Of a DNA stretch of 64,000 nt, positions 44,520 to 54,598 are shown piece by piece. The translations under genes were made by a program, and so were the position numbers. Origin of the DNA: CAVQCT01 sp964371785 (GTDB taxonomy: Bacteria; Zixibacteria; MSB-5A5; GN15; FEB-12); NCBI GenBank assembly GCA_964371785.1, contig CAYJOL010000006.1:1-64000 (forward strand), read 5' to 3'. Under the pieces are notes generated by a model, which was not told the origin of the DNA, did no database searches, and was given only the letters and a program-made list of their open reading frames with translations. The first letter of the stretch is position 1. Each line of letters begins with the position of its first letter.

Positions 44520-45597
44520 ACGACAATGGAAAAAGATAATAAGGCGGGAGGGTCTCTCGCTCTACGCTATTCCGGCGTTCCTTCTCTGGCTGGCGTCAAT
44601 TTTGTATCGATTGGCTTCAGTGCTGAATCGAAAGCGCCATCGCCGGCAGACGAGAGTAAGGGTCCCGGTCGTGTGTATCGGAAATATTACTGTGGGCGGC
44701 ACGGGAAAGACCCCGATGGTTGCTTTTCTGGGGAGATACCTGCTCGATGACGGTCATCGGGTTGGCGTTGCGTCCTCGGGTTACGGGCGCCGATCGCATA
44801 CAGATATTCTTGAAGCTGGCTACAGGCTGAATCAGATGGAGTCATCATTCACCGGCGATGAAGTCAAGCTGCTGGCCGGGATGCTTCCGGAGGCGGTGTT
44901 CTCGGTGGCGGACCGCAAAGTCGATGCCGCAGCAAAGCTCGCCGAAAGCGACCAGGTGGACATTATAATTGTCGACGACGGCTTCCAGCATTTCGATCTG
45001 GCCCGAGATATTGACATTGTAACATATGATGGTGGGATCGAGGACCGTCTGCTTAAACCTTTCCCTTATGGGCTCCTTCGCGAACCGCTCTCATCGCTTA
45101 AGCGCGCGGATATAATCATAGTGACCCGCTCCAAATTCGTTCGCGACCTGTACACCCTTCAGCAAGATCTGGAGAGTCTGAATCCTCGCGCTCAGGTTTA
45201 CTCGGCCCGGTTCTCGGCTGATCATCTGATTGGCAGAGGGCAGACCATGAACGTGAAATATCTTGAGGACAAATCAGTTTTCCTGTTCGCCGGAGTCGGG
45301 AACTTCAGAACCCTGGAAAAGCAGGTCGACGCCCTTTGCGCTGATCTCGATTTTGCCCTTGAGCTCGATGACCACCAACAATATACGCCGGAGTTGCTGC
45401 GAAAAATCAAGGATATGGCCGATGACTATGATTCTGACGTCCTGCTCACAACGGGCAAAGACTGGGTGAAAATCGGCGATTTTGACTTTGACCGGGAGAT
45501 ATACTATCTTAACCAGACTATCGACCTCGATCCGGGCGAGGAGAAGCTGGTAGCCCATTTGCAAGAGAGACTGAACCTCAAAAGACAGACCAGTTAA
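44512..45597 (+). CDS. lpxK: Tetraacyldisaccharide 4'-kinase
   Basis: LpxK phosphorylates the 4' position of the lipid A disaccharide. The 361-residue protein has an N-terminal membrane helix (about 15-37), a P-loop GGTGKTP at 62-68, SSGYGRRS and the VDDGFQH catalytic aspartate block. The start at 44512 (MLERQWKK) overlaps the waaA stop by eight bases; an upstream ATG at 44422 would extend 90 bases further into waaA. The stop overlaps the nadB ATG by one base. Confidence 0.93.
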   Translation: MLERQWKKIIRREGLSLYAIPAFLLWLASILYRLASVLNRKRHRRQTRVRVPVVCIGNITVGGTGKTPMVAFLGRYLLDDGHRVGVASSGYGRRSHTDILEAGYRLNQMESSFTGDEVKLLAGMLPEAVFSVADRKVDAAAKLAESDQVDIIIVDDGFQHFDLARDIDIVTYDGGIEDRLLKPFPYGLLREPLSSLKRADIIIVTRSKFVRDLYTLQQDLESLNPRAQVYSARFSADHLIGRGQTMNVKYLEDKSVFLFAGVGNFRTLEKQVDALCADLDFALELDDHQQYTPELLRKIKDMADDYDSDVLLTTGKDWVKIGDFDFDREIYYLNQTIDLDPGEEKLVAHLQERLNLKRQTS

Positions 45598-47207
45598 TGG
45601 AACAGCATTATGATTTCATAGTGGTCGGCAGCGGAATTGCCGGCTTATTTTATTCTCTCAAGATTTCCGAGCTCAACCCGAGCGCGCGAATTGCTATCAT
45701 AACCAAAAAAGGTGAGACCGATACCAACACCAATCGAGCGCAGGGTGGAATTGCCACGGTACTTGCGGATACCGATTCCTTTGAAAATCACATCGCCGAT
45801 ACCCTGAAAACCGGTCAGGGACTCTGTCACGAGCCCGTCGTGCGGCAAATCGTAGAGACCGGACCAAGAGTCATTAAGGAATTGATCGACTACGGCGTTC
45901 GCTTTACCGAGCAGGACGGCCATCTCGACCTGGGCCGGGAGGGCGGGCACTCCCATAAACGGGTCATCCACGCCGCCGATTTTACGGGCCGCGAGATCGA
46001 ACGGGCCTTGCTGACAGCGTGTCGAAGCAAGTCGGATAATATTGACATCTTCCGTGATCATATCGTCCTCGACCTGATCACATACCGCATCAGGGGTCGC
46101 GAGGTATGTGCCGGCGCTTTCGTGTTTTCGGAAGAGGAGCGAACGTTTGAAGCGTACTATGCTCCGGTCACCATGCTGGCCACCGGCGGACTCTGCCAGG
46201 TCTACTATCACAACACCAATCCGAAGATTGCGACGGGCGATGGTGTCGCGATCGCATACCGGGCGGGCGTTACCGTGGCGAACCTTGAGTTCATCCAGTT
46301 CCATCCAACCTCGATGTACTCACCGGGAAGGTGGCCGTTTTTGATCTCCGAGGCTGTCAGGGGAGAAGGCGGCCGGCTGATATCGATTGCCGGTCGATAT
46401 ATCATGGACGGGGCACATGAGTTAAAAGACCTGGCGCCGCGTGACGTGGTTGCCCGCGCGATCGACAAAGAACTCAAAGAGAGTGGCGAAGAGTATGTAT
46501 ATCTTGATGTGAGCCACCTCAAGAAGAATTTTATCACCGAACGATTCCCGAATATTTACAAAGAGTGCCTCCGGCGCGGGTTTGACATCTCTGAGCGACC
46601 TATTCCCGTGGTTCCGGCGGCCCACTACTCGTGCGGTGGAGTGGTCACCCGCATACATGGCGAGACGGAACTTCCCGGGCTGTTCACGGCCGGTGAAGTG
46701 GCTATGACCGGTATGCATGGAGCCAACCGGCTGGCGTCGAACTCTCTGCTGGAGGCTGTGGTGATGGCGCAACTGGCGGCCGAGGTGTCGAGCGCCTATG
46801 CCAGACAAATTGACTTCCCCGACACCGTCACAATTGACAAAACGCTGTATTCTTCACTGCAATACCCCCGCGAAAAAATCCTCATCGCGCACGACCGACG
46901 AGAACTGACCCGTGTCATGTCCGATTTTGTTGGGATTGTTCGCTCGGTCGACCGGCTCAAGCTGGCCCTCGATAAAGTGCGGCAGATCCGGGACGCCATC
47001 GAGCAGTACTATCTGGCGACCCCGGCCACTTACCAGGTCGTGGAGTTACGCAACATGGCGACCGTAGCGGAGCTTATTGTCAAATCAAGCCTGATGCGGC
47101 TGGAGTCAAGGGGATTGCATTATCTCGAAGATTATCCGACTCCGCGAACGGAGTACCTGAAGGACACCGTGATACCCGGCTTGAACAGGAAGGACTTGAT
47201 GTCGTGA
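45597..47207 (+). CDS. nadB: L-aspartate oxidase
   Basis: NadB oxidises L-aspartate to iminoaspartate, the first step of de novo NAD synthesis. The 536-residue flavoprotein has the FAD-binding GSGIAG at 11-16 and the family's NRAQGGIA, REGGHSHKRVIHAADFTG and HYSCGGV blocks. A C-terminal three-helix domain is present. Its start overlaps the lpxK stop (TAATG) and its end overlaps the guaA start. nadA and nadC are not in this window. Confidence 0.95.
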   Translation: MEQHYDFIVVGSGIAGLFYSLKISELNPSARIAIITKKGETDTNTNRAQGGIATVLADTDSFENHIADTLKTGQGLCHEPVVRQIVETGPRVIKELIDYGVRFTEQDGHLDLGREGGHSHKRVIHAADFTGREIERALLTACRSKSDNIDIFRDHIVLDLITYRIRGREVCAGAFVFSEEERTFEAYYAPVTMLATGGLCQVYYHNTNPKIATGDGVAIAYRAGVTVANLEFIQFHPTSMYSPGRWPFLISEAVRGEGGRLISIAGRYIMDGAHELKDLAPRDVVARAIDKELKESGEEYVYLDVSHLKKNFITERFPNIYKECLRRGFDISERPIPVVPAAHYSCGGVVTRIHGETELPGLFTAGEVAMTGMHGANRLASNSLLEAVVMAQLAAEVSSAYARQIDFPDTVTIDKTLYSSLQYPREKILIAHDRRELTRVMSDFVGIVRSVDRLKLALDKVRQIRDAIEQYYLATPATYQVVELRNMATVAELIVKSSLMRLESRGLHYLEDYPTPRTEYLKDTVIPGLNRKDLMS

Positions 47208-48745
47208 GCGCACAAAACGAAATGATCCTGATACTCGATTTTGGTTCCCAATACACTCAGCTGATAGCGCGAAGGGTCCGTGAAGCAAAAGTCTATTGCG
47301 AGATAGCTCCCTGCACGGTGGACCTGACTCTGTACGAAGATAAAAATGTTAGAGGGTACATCCTGTCAGGCGGACCGTCGTCGCTCAGCGATCCCCATGC
47401 TCCGCGACTCCCAAGGTCGTTTTTTGACACCGACAAACCTGTTCTTGGCATCTGCTATGGAATGCAATTGATGGCGGACTTGTTCGCGGGGAAACTGGTT
47501 AAGTCCGAACACCGTGAGTATGGCCGGGCACATTTCGATGTAATCAACGGATCCCCGCTGCTATCGGGCATACCCGCACACAGCCAGGTGTGGATGTCGC
47601 ATGGCGATTCGATCGTGAAACTGCCCGAGGGATTCGAAGTCATCGGCTCGACCGATTCGCTCAAAGTAGCCGCCATCGCTAATACTTCACGCAAGTTCTT
47701 CGGTCTACAGTACCACCCGGAGGTACATCATACCACCGAGGGCAGGAATATAATCAACAATTTCCTGTTTGAAATCTGTAAACTGAAAGGCGATTGGACG
47801 ACCGAATCATTCATCGAGAGCTCAATCGCAAAGATAAGGCAGCAGGTAGGGAAATCCCGGGTGGTTCTTGGCATCTCAGGTGGTGTTGATTCGACCGTCA
47901 CTGCCCTTCTTTTGTCCCGCGCGATCGGCGATAATCTTCACGCCGTGTTTGTTAACAACGGTCTGCTGCGCAAGTTCGAGTTTGAATCAGTAGTCCGGAT
48001 GCTCAGCAAACTGGATTTGAATCTGCATCCGGTCGATGCCTCGAGTTTATTCGTGGACCGACTCGCCGGTGTGACCGAACCGGAGCGGAAACGGAAGATT
48101 ATCGGTAATACCTTCATCGATATCTTTGAACAGGAGGCCGAAAAGATCGGGCAGATCGACTTTTTGGCGCAAGGGACATTGTATCCCGATGTCATCGAGT
48201 CGGTTTCCTTCAAAGGGCCGTCAGTCACGATTAAGTCGCATCACAACGTAGGCGGTCTCAAGGACCGCATGAAATTGAAGCTGGTCGAGCCGCTCCGTGA
48301 GCTGTTCAAAGATGAGGTGCGGGAGTTGGGACGAACGCTGGGTCTGCCCAAGGAGTTTATCGGCCGGCATCCGTTCCCGGGCCCCGGACTGGCCGTACGG
48401 ATACTCGGCGAAGTCACCCGGGAAAGGTGTGATTTATTGCGCGAGGTGGATCATATTTTTATCGAAGAACTGCACGCCGCCAACATATATGACAACATCT
48501 GGCAGGCGTTTGTCGTCCTTTTGCCGGTGAGCGCGGTCGGCGTCATGGGGGATGAACGTACTTACGAAAATGTTGTCGCCCTCAGGGCGGTGACATCGGT
48601 CGACGGCATGACCGCGGACTGGGCCAGAATCGACAATGATATTCTCGCCCACATATCGAATCGCATAATCCGTGACGTTAAAGGCGTGAACCGGGTCACC
48701 TACGACATCTCATCGAAGCCGCCGGCAACGATCGAGTGGGAATAA
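47204..48745 (+). CDS. guaA: GMP synthase (glutamine-hydrolysing)
   Basis: GuaA aminates XMP to GMP. The 513-residue protein has a class I glutamine amidotransferase domain with Cys84 (GICYGMQ) and the HPEVHHT histidine-glutamate pair. Next is an N-type ATP pyrophosphatase domain with the P-loop GISGGVDSTV, followed by the C-terminal dimerisation domain ending in PPATIEWE. Translation starts at a GTG overlapping the nadB stop (GTGA). The previous enzyme of the path, guaB, is at 991. Confidence 0.96.
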   Translation: MSAQNEMILILDFGSQYTQLIARRVREAKVYCEIAPCTVDLTLYEDKNVRGYILSGGPSSLSDPHAPRLPRSFFDTDKPVLGICYGMQLMADLFAGKLVKSEHREYGRAHFDVINGSPLLSGIPAHSQVWMSHGDSIVKLPEGFEVIGSTDSLKVAAIANTSRKFFGLQYHPEVHHTTEGRNIINNFLFEICKLKGDWTTESFIESSIAKIRQQVGKSRVVLGISGGVDSTVTALLLSRAIGDNLHAVFVNNGLLRKFEFESVVRMLSKLDLNLHPVDASSLFVDRLAGVTEPERKRKIIGNTFIDIFEQEAEKIGQIDFLAQGTLYPDVIESVSFKGPSVTIKSHHNVGGLKDRMKLKLVEPLRELFKDEVRELGRTLGLPKEFIGRHPFPGPGLAVRILGEVTRERCDLLREVDHIFIEELHAANIYDNIWQAFVVLLPVSAVGVMGDERTYENVVALRAVTSVDGMTADWARIDNDILAHISNRIIRDVKGVNRVTYDISSKPPATIEWE

Positions 48746-48795
48746 ACCAAACCAAGCCGCCATCTGCCCAACGTTCCGGGCGGAGGTTGCACCCT

Positions 48796-49623
48796 GTGAA
48801 AGTACGAACGATGCTGGTAATTCTTGTTGTCATAGTGGGGGGGGCGTTTGCCGCGTACGCGGCCTTCCTCTACTTTTACCAGAAGAATCTGATTTTTCAT
48901 CCCTGGAAAGGTCTTGAAATATCGGCGGACCTCCTCCAGACTGAATACGAGAATGTGTATGTCAATGTCACGGGAAGCGAGCGGATTCACGGCTGGTACT
49001 TCCCTCCCCCGGCAGGGTATCCGAAGCGAGTGATTCTCTTTTGCCACGGCAATGCCGGTAATATCGGTAATCGTCTGGAAACAGCGGCTTTTTTCGTAAA
49101 CGAACATGTGGGCAGTCTGATTTTCGATTATCGCGGATATGGGAATTCTGATGGTGAACCAAGTGAGGAGAATGTGTACGCCGATGCCCGTTCAGCTTAT
49201 GACTGGCTGCTCAATGAGAAAGGCTTCACGCCCGACGAGCTGGTCCTGTTCGGCAGGTCGCTCGGTGGCGCGGTGGCGATCGACTTGGCAACTACGGTCC
49301 CTTGCCGGGGATTGATTGTGGAGTCGTCGTTCACGTCAGCGGCAGAAGCCGGTCGAAGCCGATTTCCGTTTATGCCGGTAAAGCTTCTCATCAAATACAA
49401 GTTCGAGTCGATCTCCAAAATTAAAAAGGTCAGCTGCCCGGTACTGGTCACTCACTCGCCGGACGATGAATTTCTTCCCTATGAAATGGGGGAAGCGCTC
49501 TACGAGGCGGCCAACCAACCCAAACAGTTCATAGCGCTGGCCGGGGGCCACAACGACCGCGAATATCTGATGCATGAGGATTACCGCACAGCGTTCCGTA
49601 AGATAGTCTGGGGCACTGACTAA
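48796..49623 (+). CDS. Membrane-anchored alpha/beta hydrolase
   Basis: This 275-residue protein has an N-terminal membrane helix (about 6-27) and a serine-hydrolase fold. FCHGNAGN provides the oxyanion region, DYRGYGNSDG follows, GRSLGGA holds the nucleophile serine, SPDDEF the aspartate and GGHND the histidine. It resembles the ABHD13/BEM46 and YqkD-type hydrolases, whose substrates are largely unknown. The GTG at 48796 with GGAGG at 48782-48786 is preferred to ATG 48736, which overlaps the guaA end without a site. Confidence 0.85.
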   Translation: MKVRTMLVILVVIVGGAFAAYAAFLYFYQKNLIFHPWKGLEISADLLQTEYENVYVNVTGSERIHGWYFPPPAGYPKRVILFCHGNAGNIGNRLETAAFFVNEHVGSLIFDYRGYGNSDGEPSEENVYADARSAYDWLLNEKGFTPDELVLFGRSLGGAVAIDLATTVPCRGLIVESSFTSAAEAGRSRFPFMPVKLLIKYKFESISKIKKVSCPVLVTHSPDDEFLPYEMGEALYEAANQPKQFIALAGGHNDREYLMHEDYRTAFRKIVWGTD

Positions 49624-49671
49624 AGGCCGATCTGATCGCTCCGTATTCAAACGTGCCGGGGTCGAAATTGA

Positions 49672-49700
49672 TTGACATTGCCCACCACACGACCTATTAT
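49672..49700 (+). promoter_or_regulatory. Sigma-70 promoter of the polyprenyl diphosphate synthase gene
   Basis: Consensus TTGACA (49672-49677), a 17-bp spacer and TATTAT (49695-49700) precede ATG 49730. Transcription would start near 49707. Confidence 0.8.
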
Positions 49701-49729
49701 AACGCTCTTAACATAAGTGTTGGAGTAAT

Positions 49730-50710
49730 ATGCTCGATGCAAGTAAAATGGCCGAGTATGTAGGTCCTATTTCGGCCGACCTGGAACTATTTAGCAGCAA
49801 ACTGAACGACTACCTTCAGGGGGACTCCCCGCTTATTACCTCGATTGCCCGACATCTGCTCAAGTCGAGGGGCAAACGGATGCGCCCGATATTCCTGTTT
49901 CTGTCTTCGCGGGCAGCGGATAATTATACGGCTTTTTCGGTCGATGCCTCGCTGGCGATCGAGCTTATTCACACCGCCACGCTGCTTCACGATGACGTGG
50001 TCGATGAGTCGGAAATGCGCCGCGGCCTCGAAACGGTAAACGCCCAGTGGACCAATTTGATTTCCGTGCTGATGGGCGACTACCTGTTCGCTAAGGCCTT
50101 TCGCATCATGGTCGAAGCCGAGTCGATTGATCTGATGCGGGCCATATCACGGGCCACGGAACGAGTGGCTATTGGCGAACTTCGCCAGATAGAGGAAACC
50201 GGCAATTACGATTTGTCGGAAGAGGAATACATATCGATTATTGCCGACAAGACCGCCTCGCTGTTTTCAGTCTCCTGCGAGACCGGGCCAATCCTGAAAC
50301 ATCGCGAGACAAAACAGAGACAGCAGTTCGCTCTTTTCGGCGAGAAAATCGGCACCGCCTTCCAGATAGCCGACGACCTGCTGGATTATGTTGGCGATGC
50401 CGAGCAGACTGGCAAAGAGCCGGGAAACGATGTTATGACCGGTAAAGTTACCCTTCCGCTCATTTACGCGCTGAAGAAGGCAAACAAGACAAGTCGCCAG
50501 GAAATCCTGAAATTGTTGCGCGAGCATAACGAGGATGCGTTTGCCAGGGTTTACGCGTTCGTCTCGGAGTCGGGCGGAATCAATTACGCGTACCAGAAAG
50601 CGTATGATTTGAGCCAGCAGGGACTCGAGGCAATTCCGGCTGTCAGCGACTCAGTCTATTTTCAGCGACTTGAAGACATGGTCCGATTTACCACCGCCCG
50701 GGCATCGTGA
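49730..50710 (+). CDS. Polyprenyl diphosphate synthase
   Basis: This 326-residue trans-type prenyltransferase extends isoprenoid chains with IPP, most likely to octaprenyl or another long quinone side chain (IspB-like). The first aspartate-rich motif DDVVD is at 88-92 and the second DDLLD at 215-219, with GKRMRP for IPP binding near 48-53. The residues before the first motif (HTATL) are small enough to favour a long product. It has its own near-consensus promoter. Confidence 0.93.
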   Translation: MLDASKMAEYVGPISADLELFSSKLNDYLQGDSPLITSIARHLLKSRGKRMRPIFLFLSSRAADNYTAFSVDASLAIELIHTATLLHDDVVDESEMRRGLETVNAQWTNLISVLMGDYLFAKAFRIMVEAESIDLMRAISRATERVAIGELRQIEETGNYDLSEEEYISIIADKTASLFSVSCETGPILKHRETKQRQQFALFGEKIGTAFQIADDLLDYVGDAEQTGKEPGNDVMTGKVTLPLIYALKKANKTSRQEILKLLREHNEDAFARVYAFVSESGGINYAYQKAYDLSQQGLEAIPAVSDSVYFQRLEDMVRFTTARAS

Positions 50711-50785
50711 GCCCAATCCGGCCGGCCATCGATTCGCGTGTAATCTCATTCAAACTTCCGAGTTCAGGCTGAGTATAACTGAATA

Positions 50786-52957
50786 ATGTTTGGCCTCAAG
50801 CAAATCTCCATCGACCTGCTCGCCGGTTCGCAACCGGTTACCTGGATAGCCCTGTTTGTGCTGCTCGGGTTGAGTGTTTATCTATATGTCCGAACAAACC
50901 CGCCCCTTCCCAAATATCTTCGTGTGATTCTCGGGGCCTTGCGCATAATTGCGGTCGCCGCACTCATAACTATGCTGCTGGAGCCGGTGGTAAGTTACAC
51001 AAGGCAGTTTCAACGGCCGGAGCGAGTGGCCTTGATTCTTGATCGGTCGGCCAGTATGGACAAGGTTGAACGGGAAAAATCCCGCAGTGCCAGGCGGGAC
51101 TCCCTGCTTTCATCCGATACCTTCGGTCAATTGAAAAGCCAGGTGGACCTTTCCACGTATTATTTTGGCGGGAATCTGACGACTGAGGCCGACAAGGTCG
51201 ACCGGGAAAAGACGTCGTTAGGTGACGCGATTTATGACCTCGAAAAGCAGGAGCTGGCGGCACCTTCCGATTATTGGCTGCTTATCAGTGACGGTAAATC
51301 GAACTCCGGCCGTGACCCTCTCAAAGCGACGCAAGCAGGAGCGGCGCCGACGGTGGCAGTTGATATTTCGTCCGATGTCGGGAATTTTGACATCGGCATT
51401 GGCGATATCGAATTCAATCCTGTCATGTTCGTCGGACAGCCCAGCGAGGTAAGACTGAAATTAAGTTGGCATCACGCCGGCGGCAAGACCGCGACGATCG
51501 AGTTGGTTGATTCGAATCGCGTCGTTACCCAGACGACTTTTCCGATTGACCAGGACGAAGGCATGGGCGATGTCACTCTCAAGTATTTGCCCACCAGTCC
51601 GGGACAAAAGATCCTCCGAATTAATATCCCTCCGCTGGATCAAGAAGAGAACACCGGCAACAATCATCGGACCTTCTCCGTCAAGGTACTCAAAAGTCGG
51701 CTCTTGACTCTGTTGGTGGCCAATCATCCTGATTACGAAGTAGGATTTCTCAAGCGGTTCCTGGATCGTACTGACAAGTATGATGTCAAACTGATTGTTA
51801 CCGGCGCTAATGCCGGAAACCTCGCCGGTCGATTCCCCACTCAACAAACGGAATTGAATCGCTACGATCTGGTCATTCTCTACGACCCGGATCCGGCTGA
51901 ATTGCAGCCCCAACAGGAAGTTATCCGGTCCTACCTTTCAGACAAAGGAGGAGCAATCTGGGTGTTTCTCGGAGAGCAGTTCAGTCAGCGCGGCCCGACT
52001 CCCTGGTTTGATCGTTTGTTGCCGTTCTCTCAAACGGTAAAACGGCCGTTGGTCCATCAAAACTTCCGCGGCGAGCCCTCCGAAGGCAACCTGTTCCACC
52101 CGTCGGTACGTCTCGCCGATAACCAGACGTCGATTCGTCAGGTCTGGTCTCAGTTGCCACCCTTCCAGACCCTGGTTCTATGTGATACTATAGATCCCGC
52201 GGCAACACTTTTGGCTTACGCTTCGTTACCTTCTCGTGATGACGCCAAAATCCCGCTGCTGGGGTATCGAAGATTCGGTGCAGGCAAACTGTTCGCCTCA
52301 ACGGGTCTGCCATTCTGGCCCTGGGGATTCGTGAACATGGGTTTCGGTGAGGATGCCAGCAATTATGGGAAGTTCATAGAGGGTACAGCGAGCTGGTTGA
52401 CAGTCAGCGACGACATGGATCCGATGAGGATTGTGCCGGAACGGGACGTCTATCACCGCGGCGAGGTGGTACGTTTCGACGGTTACGCGTTTGACCTCGG
52501 GTTCAGGCCGATACCCGATGTATCCGGCACAGTGAAGCTGCAATCCACAACGGGACCTGATCGATATGAGGCGGATCTGGTCGCTCAGGGCGAGGGTGAG
52601 TACCGGGCATATTTCTCGAACGTCGTCCCCGGCGATTACACGTATTCGGGAGAGCTTGTCAAAGATGGTCAGTCGCTGAAGAAGTCATCGGGGAAGCTCG
52701 CGGTTGAAGTCTTCTCGCTGGAGGAGTTCGACCAGAGCGGAGACCCGGCCGGTCTTCAGGCTCTGGCCCGACTTTCCGGGGGAAGTTACTATACTTATCA
52801 GGACTTTGACAAGGCCCTGTCGACTATCAAGACAGAACCGGTGGCCGTCGACGAGACAAATGAGATAGTGGTTTGGAATAAACCCTGGTTGCTGCTTGTC
52901 TTTCTGGTCGCCCTCTCGGGAGAGTGGCTCGTCAGAAAAGTCAATCAACTCTTATGA
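50786..52957 (+). CDS. VWA-like membrane protein
   Basis: This 723-residue protein has two N-terminal membrane helices (about 19-35 and 45-64), then a von Willebrand A-type domain with the MIDAS motif DRSAS at 86-90 and LISDGKSN as the second loop. Large beta-rich extracytoplasmic regions follow, including a glutamine-amidotransferase-like segment (about 300-540). A last membrane helix lies near 703-718. The layout matches BatA/BatB-like or COG5426-type membrane proteins whose function is unknown. No MoxR ATPase gene is adjacent. Confidence 0.78.
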   Translation: MFGLKQISIDLLAGSQPVTWIALFVLLGLSVYLYVRTNPPLPKYLRVILGALRIIAVAALITMLLEPVVSYTRQFQRPERVALILDRSASMDKVEREKSRSARRDSLLSSDTFGQLKSQVDLSTYYFGGNLTTEADKVDREKTSLGDAIYDLEKQELAAPSDYWLLISDGKSNSGRDPLKATQAGAAPTVAVDISSDVGNFDIGIGDIEFNPVMFVGQPSEVRLKLSWHHAGGKTATIELVDSNRVVTQTTFPIDQDEGMGDVTLKYLPTSPGQKILRINIPPLDQEENTGNNHRTFSVKVLKSRLLTLLVANHPDYEVGFLKRFLDRTDKYDVKLIVTGANAGNLAGRFPTQQTELNRYDLVILYDPDPAELQPQQEVIRSYLSDKGGAIWVFLGEQFSQRGPTPWFDRLLPFSQTVKRPLVHQNFRGEPSEGNLFHPSVRLADNQTSIRQVWSQLPPFQTLVLCDTIDPAATLLAYASLPSRDDAKIPLLGYRRFGAGKLFASTGLPFWPWGFVNMGFGEDASNYGKFIEGTASWLTVSDDMDPMRIVPERDVYHRGEVVRFDGYAFDLGFRPIPDVSGTVKLQSTTGPDRYEADLVAQGEGEYRAYFSNVVPGDYTYSGELVKDGQSLKKSSGKLAVEVFSLEEFDQSGDPAGLQALARLSGGSYYTYQDFDKALSTIKTEPVAVDETNEIVVWNKPWLLLVFLVALSGEWLVRKVNQLL

Positions 52958-53284
52958 TTGTTCGCGGGGAGCGGTGTATTCCGCCATCAGACCCTGAATA
53001 TCTATCTTTTCAGCCAGATCAGATTTTTCCCTGCAAAGATTCTGGATAATTTTCTGGATGCGTTCGGTGCACTTCATAATCTGCCTGACATATTCCTGCT
53101 GATCGTCGGTCATATCTTTTCCCTCGTCAGTCAGGAATTCGCAATACCCAACAATCCCGGCGAGCGGATTATTGAGATCGTGGTTCAGCGCCAGGCAGTG
53201 TGCTATGAATGGTTTCAGCAGCTCGAAGGTCGCCAGCTCTTTTTGTAACTCGGCCGGGACAGCCCTTAACTCGGACGGTGTCAT
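52952..53284 (-). CDS. Stand-alone HisKA-like phosphoacceptor protein
   Basis: This 110-residue protein has only helices. The segment LNHDLNNPLAGIVGY places His35 in the H-box of a histidine kinase dimerisation domain, and a second helix (QQEYVRQIMKCTERIQKII) completes the hairpin. There is no HATPase_c domain and no neighbour kinase. It may be a phosphotransfer protein or an inhibitor that pairs with a kinase. Its 3' end overlaps the end of the VWA gene by six bases, convergently. Confidence 0.75.
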   Translation of the reverse strand: MTPSELRAVPAELQKELATFELLKPFIAHCLALNHDLNNPLAGIVGYCEFLTDEGKDMTDDQQEYVRQIMKCTERIQKIIQNLCREKSDLAEKIDIQGLMAEYTAPREQS

Positions 53285-53453
53285 GTTTGAGTCCCATTCC
53301 TATTGTGCAGTGCTTTCAAATTAGTATCGGCAAAGTGAAGCATTTGATAAGCCACAAACATCCTCGATCTGGGTCCGATATTTTCTATAAATCAGTTGAC
53401 CAAACCGGTTTGACGATGTTTTTTGGGGGAACACCAATAGGGAGTAAGTGAAT

Positions 53454-54596
53454 ATGAGAATAGCAGTTATCGGCGCCGGTCTGATGGGCCGAGCGGCCGC
53501 TTATGATTTGGCCCGCATAGAGAACGTGCAGGAGGTCGGTCTTTTCGACATCGATGATACGCTGGCCCGCGATATGGCCTCCAAATACGGTAATAATAAG
53601 ACGACCGCCGGCAGGCTCGATGCCGGCGATGAAAAGGCGGTTGCCGATTTACTGAGAGATTTCGATGCGGCCGTCTCATGTGTGACCTATAAGTACAATC
53701 CTGTACTCACCCGCGCCGCGATTGAGGCAGAGTGTCATCTGGTCGACCTCGGAGGAAACAACGATGTCGTCCGGAGTCAGCTGGAGATGAGTCCGGAGGC
53801 AAAGAAGGCTGGTGTGGTAGTGATCCCTGATTGCGGACTCGCCCCCGGCATGGTATCGCTGTTGGCCGCCGACGGTATCAGCAAACTCGACAGCGCCAAG
53901 AGCGTGAAAATCAGAGTGGGTGGTCTGCCGCAATCCCCACGCCCCCCGCTTAATTACCAGATGGTGTTCTCCGCAGAGGGTCTGATCAATGAATACTGGG
54001 AGTCCTGTATCATCCTTGAAGACGGTAAGCGGAAGATTGTTCACCCGATGACCGGTCTGGAATCGCTGGCCTTCGATGGCGTCGGAGAACTGGAAGCTTT
54101 CTATACTTCCGGTGGGACGTCCACGCTCCCGGACAGTTATTTCGGAGTCGTTGAGAATCTCGATTATAAAACGATTCGCTACCCCGGGCACTGCCTGCTT
54201 TTCAAGACGATGCTTGAAATCGGATTGGCCTCCCGTCAGAAAATAGATGTCGAGGGTCAGCTCGTGGAACCGCGGGCTTTGTTCAAAGCGGTGCTCGATC
54301 GAAATCTCAGCTATGGTGGCGTGGATCTCGTTCTGGTCAGGGTGACGGTGCAGGGTGTCAAAGATGGCGCTGAAAAGACGATCGTGTACGAAATACTGGA
54401 CCGACAGGATACCAAGTCGGGTTTGACGGCGATGATGCGAACAACCGCCTTTCCGGCCGCAATTATCGCCTGGATGGCGGCCGATGGACAGATATCCGAC
54501 AAAGGATGCATGCCCCAGGAAGTTGCTGTGAAACCCTCGCTTTTTATACCGCAATTGAAACGACGCGGTATCAATCTGGTCGTGACAGAGAAGTAA
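53454..54596 (+). CDS. Saccharopine dehydrogenase-like / lysine 6-dehydrogenase-type oxidoreductase
   Basis: This 380-residue NAD(P)-dependent enzyme starts with the Rossmann motif GAGLMGRAAA (about 7-16). VDLGGNN, DCGLAPGM and the following substrate domain match the saccharopine dehydrogenase/lysine epsilon-dehydrogenase family, and the length matches lysine 6-dehydrogenase. It probably oxidises an amino acid at the side-chain amino group; the substrate is inferred. GGAG at 53441 with a 9-base spacer selects ATG 53454 over GTG 53448. It stands alone, convergent with the pseudopilin cluster. Confidence 0.82.
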   Translation: MRIAVIGAGLMGRAAAYDLARIENVQEVGLFDIDDTLARDMASKYGNNKTTAGRLDAGDEKAVADLLRDFDAAVSCVTYKYNPVLTRAAIEAECHLVDLGGNNDVVRSQLEMSPEAKKAGVVVIPDCGLAPGMVSLLAADGISKLDSAKSVKIRVGGLPQSPRPPLNYQMVFSAEGLINEYWESCIILEDGKRKIVHPMTGLESLAFDGVGELEAFYTSGGTSTLPDSYFGVVENLDYKTIRYPGHCLLFKTMLEIGLASRQKIDVEGQLVEPRALFKAVLDRNLSYGGVDLVLVRVTVQGVKDGAEKTIVYEILDRQDTKSGLTAMMRTTAFPAAIIAWMAADGQISDKGCMPQEVAVKPSLFIPQLKRRGINLVVTEK

Positions 54597-54598
54597 AG

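Noticed and set aside
53676..54554. 292-codon frame opposite the lysine-dehydrogenase-like gene
   Set aside because: It is antisense to a gene with clear Rossmann and family motifs and has no supporting signal of its own.
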